From assembly GCA_900319005.1 (NCBI GenBank), contig ONMV01000014.1, positions 1-36,366 on the forward strand: a stretch of DNA of 36,366 bases, written 5' to 3'. Shown here piece by piece: positions 35,366 through 36,366 of the stretch. The notes under the pieces are model-generated. The model was not told where the DNA came from. It saw nothing but the letters and a program-made list of their open reading frames with translations, and ran no database searches. Each line of letters starts with the position of its first letter. Position 1 is the first letter of the stretch. The translations under genes were made by a program, and so were the position numbers. Source of the DNA: an uncultured Bacteroidales bacterium (GTDB taxonomy: Bacteria > Bacteroidota > Bacteroidia > Bacteroidales > Paludibacteraceae).

Positions 35366-35839
35366 CTATTTTGCTACGGTCCAAGAGGGCGTGTGAGGAT
35401 TCGCAACGGTACCGAGTTGGATGTCGTTTCGGAAGGGGAAGGTGGATGTAGCGTCGAAGATGCGCTTCTGGTCCGGAGAATAGAAACGCAATTGGACGTT
35501 GCCGCCTTGCTCCGAAGCAGGCGAGATGTAGAGCCAATAGAGTTTTAAGTCCGCATCGTATGTAGCGATCGCGCAGCAGTCGTTGCCGATAAAAGCAGCG
35601 AGCGTGCCGGATTGGGATGCGAAAGACACTTTGACGACGGCCGTCATGGACGACGTCATATCATTATCAACTGTTACGGCCCAATTGGGGTTCTCGGTTG
35701 TACCGGGAACGGTAGGATCTACGGGCTCGTTGTTCTTGTCTTTGCAGCCTGTTAGAGTACAGAATACAGCGCACAGAATACAGACTGATAATGCTCTTAG
35801 CAAATTACAATTTCTTACCTGTGATATCATATTTCTCAT
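35366..35839 (-). CDS. Small lipoprotein with an Ig-like surface domain
   Basis: A protein of 157 residues. A signal peptide ends in the lipobox LTGC (Cys31), followed by a disordered linker (KDKNNEPVDPTVPGTTENP). Residues about 52-150 form a beta-rich domain (MTAVVKVSF, LAAFIGNDCCAIA, LYWLYISP, LRFYSPDQKRIF, FRNDIQLGTVANP). The same layout (MTMIARV, EVFVGDELAGVA, YFITI, LRFECNGERL, then APV.L) is seen in the gene upstream, so the two are probably paralogous surface modules. The ATG at 35839, or another at 35830, overlaps the end of the upstream gene by 26-35 nt, within the code for that protein's C-terminal motif. Function unknown. Confidence 0.75.
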   Translation of the reverse strand: MRNMISQVRNCNLLRALSVCILCAVFCTLTGCKDKNNEPVDPTVPGTTENPNWAVTVDNDMTSSMTAVVKVSFASQSGTLAAFIGNDCCAIATYDADLKLYWLYISPASEQGGNVQLRFYSPDQKRIFDATSTFPFRNDIQLGTVANPHTPSWTVAK

Positions 35840-36366
35840 TGTTTCGGATTATTACTACATGGTTATTTTCGATGAATTTATAAGGAGCGGTTACGGTTGA
35901 CGGGTTACCGGTTTCGGGAACCAGTTTAACAGGAGCTTTGATCGTTCCATGATGACTATCAGCCTTATAACTAATCCGCTCACCTCTAACCGCTAACCGT
36001 TCACCGTTACACTCAAACCTCAGTTCGCCTACCTGATCGCTCTGGATCGTAATGAAGTACAGCGAGTCGATCGGCTCTGCTACGCCCGCAAGTTCATCGC
36101 CTACGAATACTTCTAATCGATAATCGCTAATCGCTAATCCTTCCACTCTTGCTATCATCGTCATGTTGGTCGCAGCGTGGGGGTTGGTAAACAGACCTGC
36201 TTCGCCAGACAAACCCTTAGCACTGACAGACCGCTTCCAGGTGTGACCCGGACCGCTTGCGCTGTTAGACTGGCGGTAGAACTTGATCTCCTTGCTGCCA
36301 AGTCCCAGACGTCGGAAGAGGTATCCTTCTCCCGGCCGGAGGGAGGTAAGGTCTCCTTCCCATTTC
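35805..36366 (-). CDS. Exported surface protein with short C-terminal motif (N-terminus outside window)
   Basis: An open frame of 186 codons runs from the window edge to the TAA at 35805. It opens in mid-protein with GDLTSLRPGEGYLFRRLG, a repeat type seen at the ends of large Bacteroidales surface proteins. A beta-rich domain follows (MTMIARVEGL, EVFVGDELAGVAE, YFITIQSDQVGELRF, APVKLVPE) like the one in the next gene. The last 26 residues (PYKFIENNHVVIIRNNEKY, DITGKKL) match the short C-terminal motif of the GH53 and 18757 proteins. Two stretches of this protein, GLAISDYRLEV and GERLAVRGERI, are encoded by heptamer arrays. A TTG at 36212 is not the start, as the frame is open beyond it. Confidence 0.8.
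   Translation of the reverse strand, partial: KWEGDLTSLRPGEGYLFRRLGLGSKEIKFYRQSNSASGPGHTWKRSVSAKGLSGEAGLFTNPHAATNMTMIARVEGLAISDYRLEVFVGDELAGVAEPIDSLYFITIQSDQVGELRFECNGERLAVRGERISYKADSHHGTIKAPVKLVPETGNPSTVTAPYKFIENNHVVIIRNNEKYDITGKKL
35970..36011. repeat. Heptamer array inside a coding region (first)
   Basis: Six 7-nt units in register on the plus strand: ACTAATC, CGCTCAC, CTCTAAC, CGCTAAC, CGTTCAC, CGTTACA. On the coding (minus) strand they specify the GERLAVRGERIS region of the partial gene. Confidence 0.75.
36112..36139. repeat. Heptamer array inside a coding region (second)
   Basis: Four 7-nt units: TCTAATC, GATAATC, GCTAATC, GCTAATC. In the opposite orientation the unit ATTAGCG is the main unit of the array between the TolC- and HlyD-type genes. 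Here it encodes LAISDYRLE. Confidence 0.75.

Overview
The window looks like a chromosomal segment of an anaerobic, host- or fibre-associated member of the order Bacteroidales (Bacteroidota). Reasons: ten promoters fit the Bacteroidota pattern TTTG-20 nt-TAnnTTTG; there are DUF4837 and Ig-like lipoproteins typical of the phylum; a giant secreted protein ends in a type IX secretion (T9SS) type A-like sorting domain; several other exported proteins end in a short shared C-terminal motif; and ribonucleotide reduction is by the oxygen-sensitive class III enzyme. No rRNA, tRNA, CRISPR array, transposase or integrase was seen.

Layout. 1-1555: tail of an unknown gene, then an exported FGE/sulfatase-modifying-factor-fold protein. 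1637-15875: a two-gene transcription unit with an outer-membrane beta-barrel protein and a 4,367-residue repetitive surface protein. 15945-18502 (minus): nrdD-nrdG. 18757-20052 (minus) and 20268-21614 (plus): divergent genes for an unknown secreted repeat protein and a GH53 endo-galactanase, both with the short C-terminal motif. 21508-27575 (minus): pheS followed by a TolC/HlyD/two-permease export operon that lacks an ATPase gene. 27705-28985: glyA. 29032-29889 (minus): AraC-type regulator. 30023-31033: DUF4837 lipoprotein. 31073-33501 (minus): Ig-like lipoprotein plus PnuC-like transporter. 33618-35241: a small accessory patch with a DUF1016 PDDEXK protein, a RhuM-like fragment and another decayed reading frame. 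35366-36366 (minus): two overlapping exported-protein genes sharing a domain type, the upstream one running off the window.

The most notable content is (i) the 13.1-kb giant gene, built as a hierarchy of repeats (modules of roughly 50-80 residues, five tandem 156-160-residue units, a 172-residue pair and a tandem 583-residue duplication) and co-transcribed with an outer-membrane barrel; (ii) arrays of 7-nt repeats that lie directly before start codons, across stop codons and inside one coding sequence; (iii) a 19-nt word found exactly, in frame, in pheS and in the DUF4837 gene; and (iv) a 107-nt tail-to-tail coding overlap between the GH53 gene and an ABC-2 permease. Terminators, promoters and starts were assigned by eye; no database search was possible.
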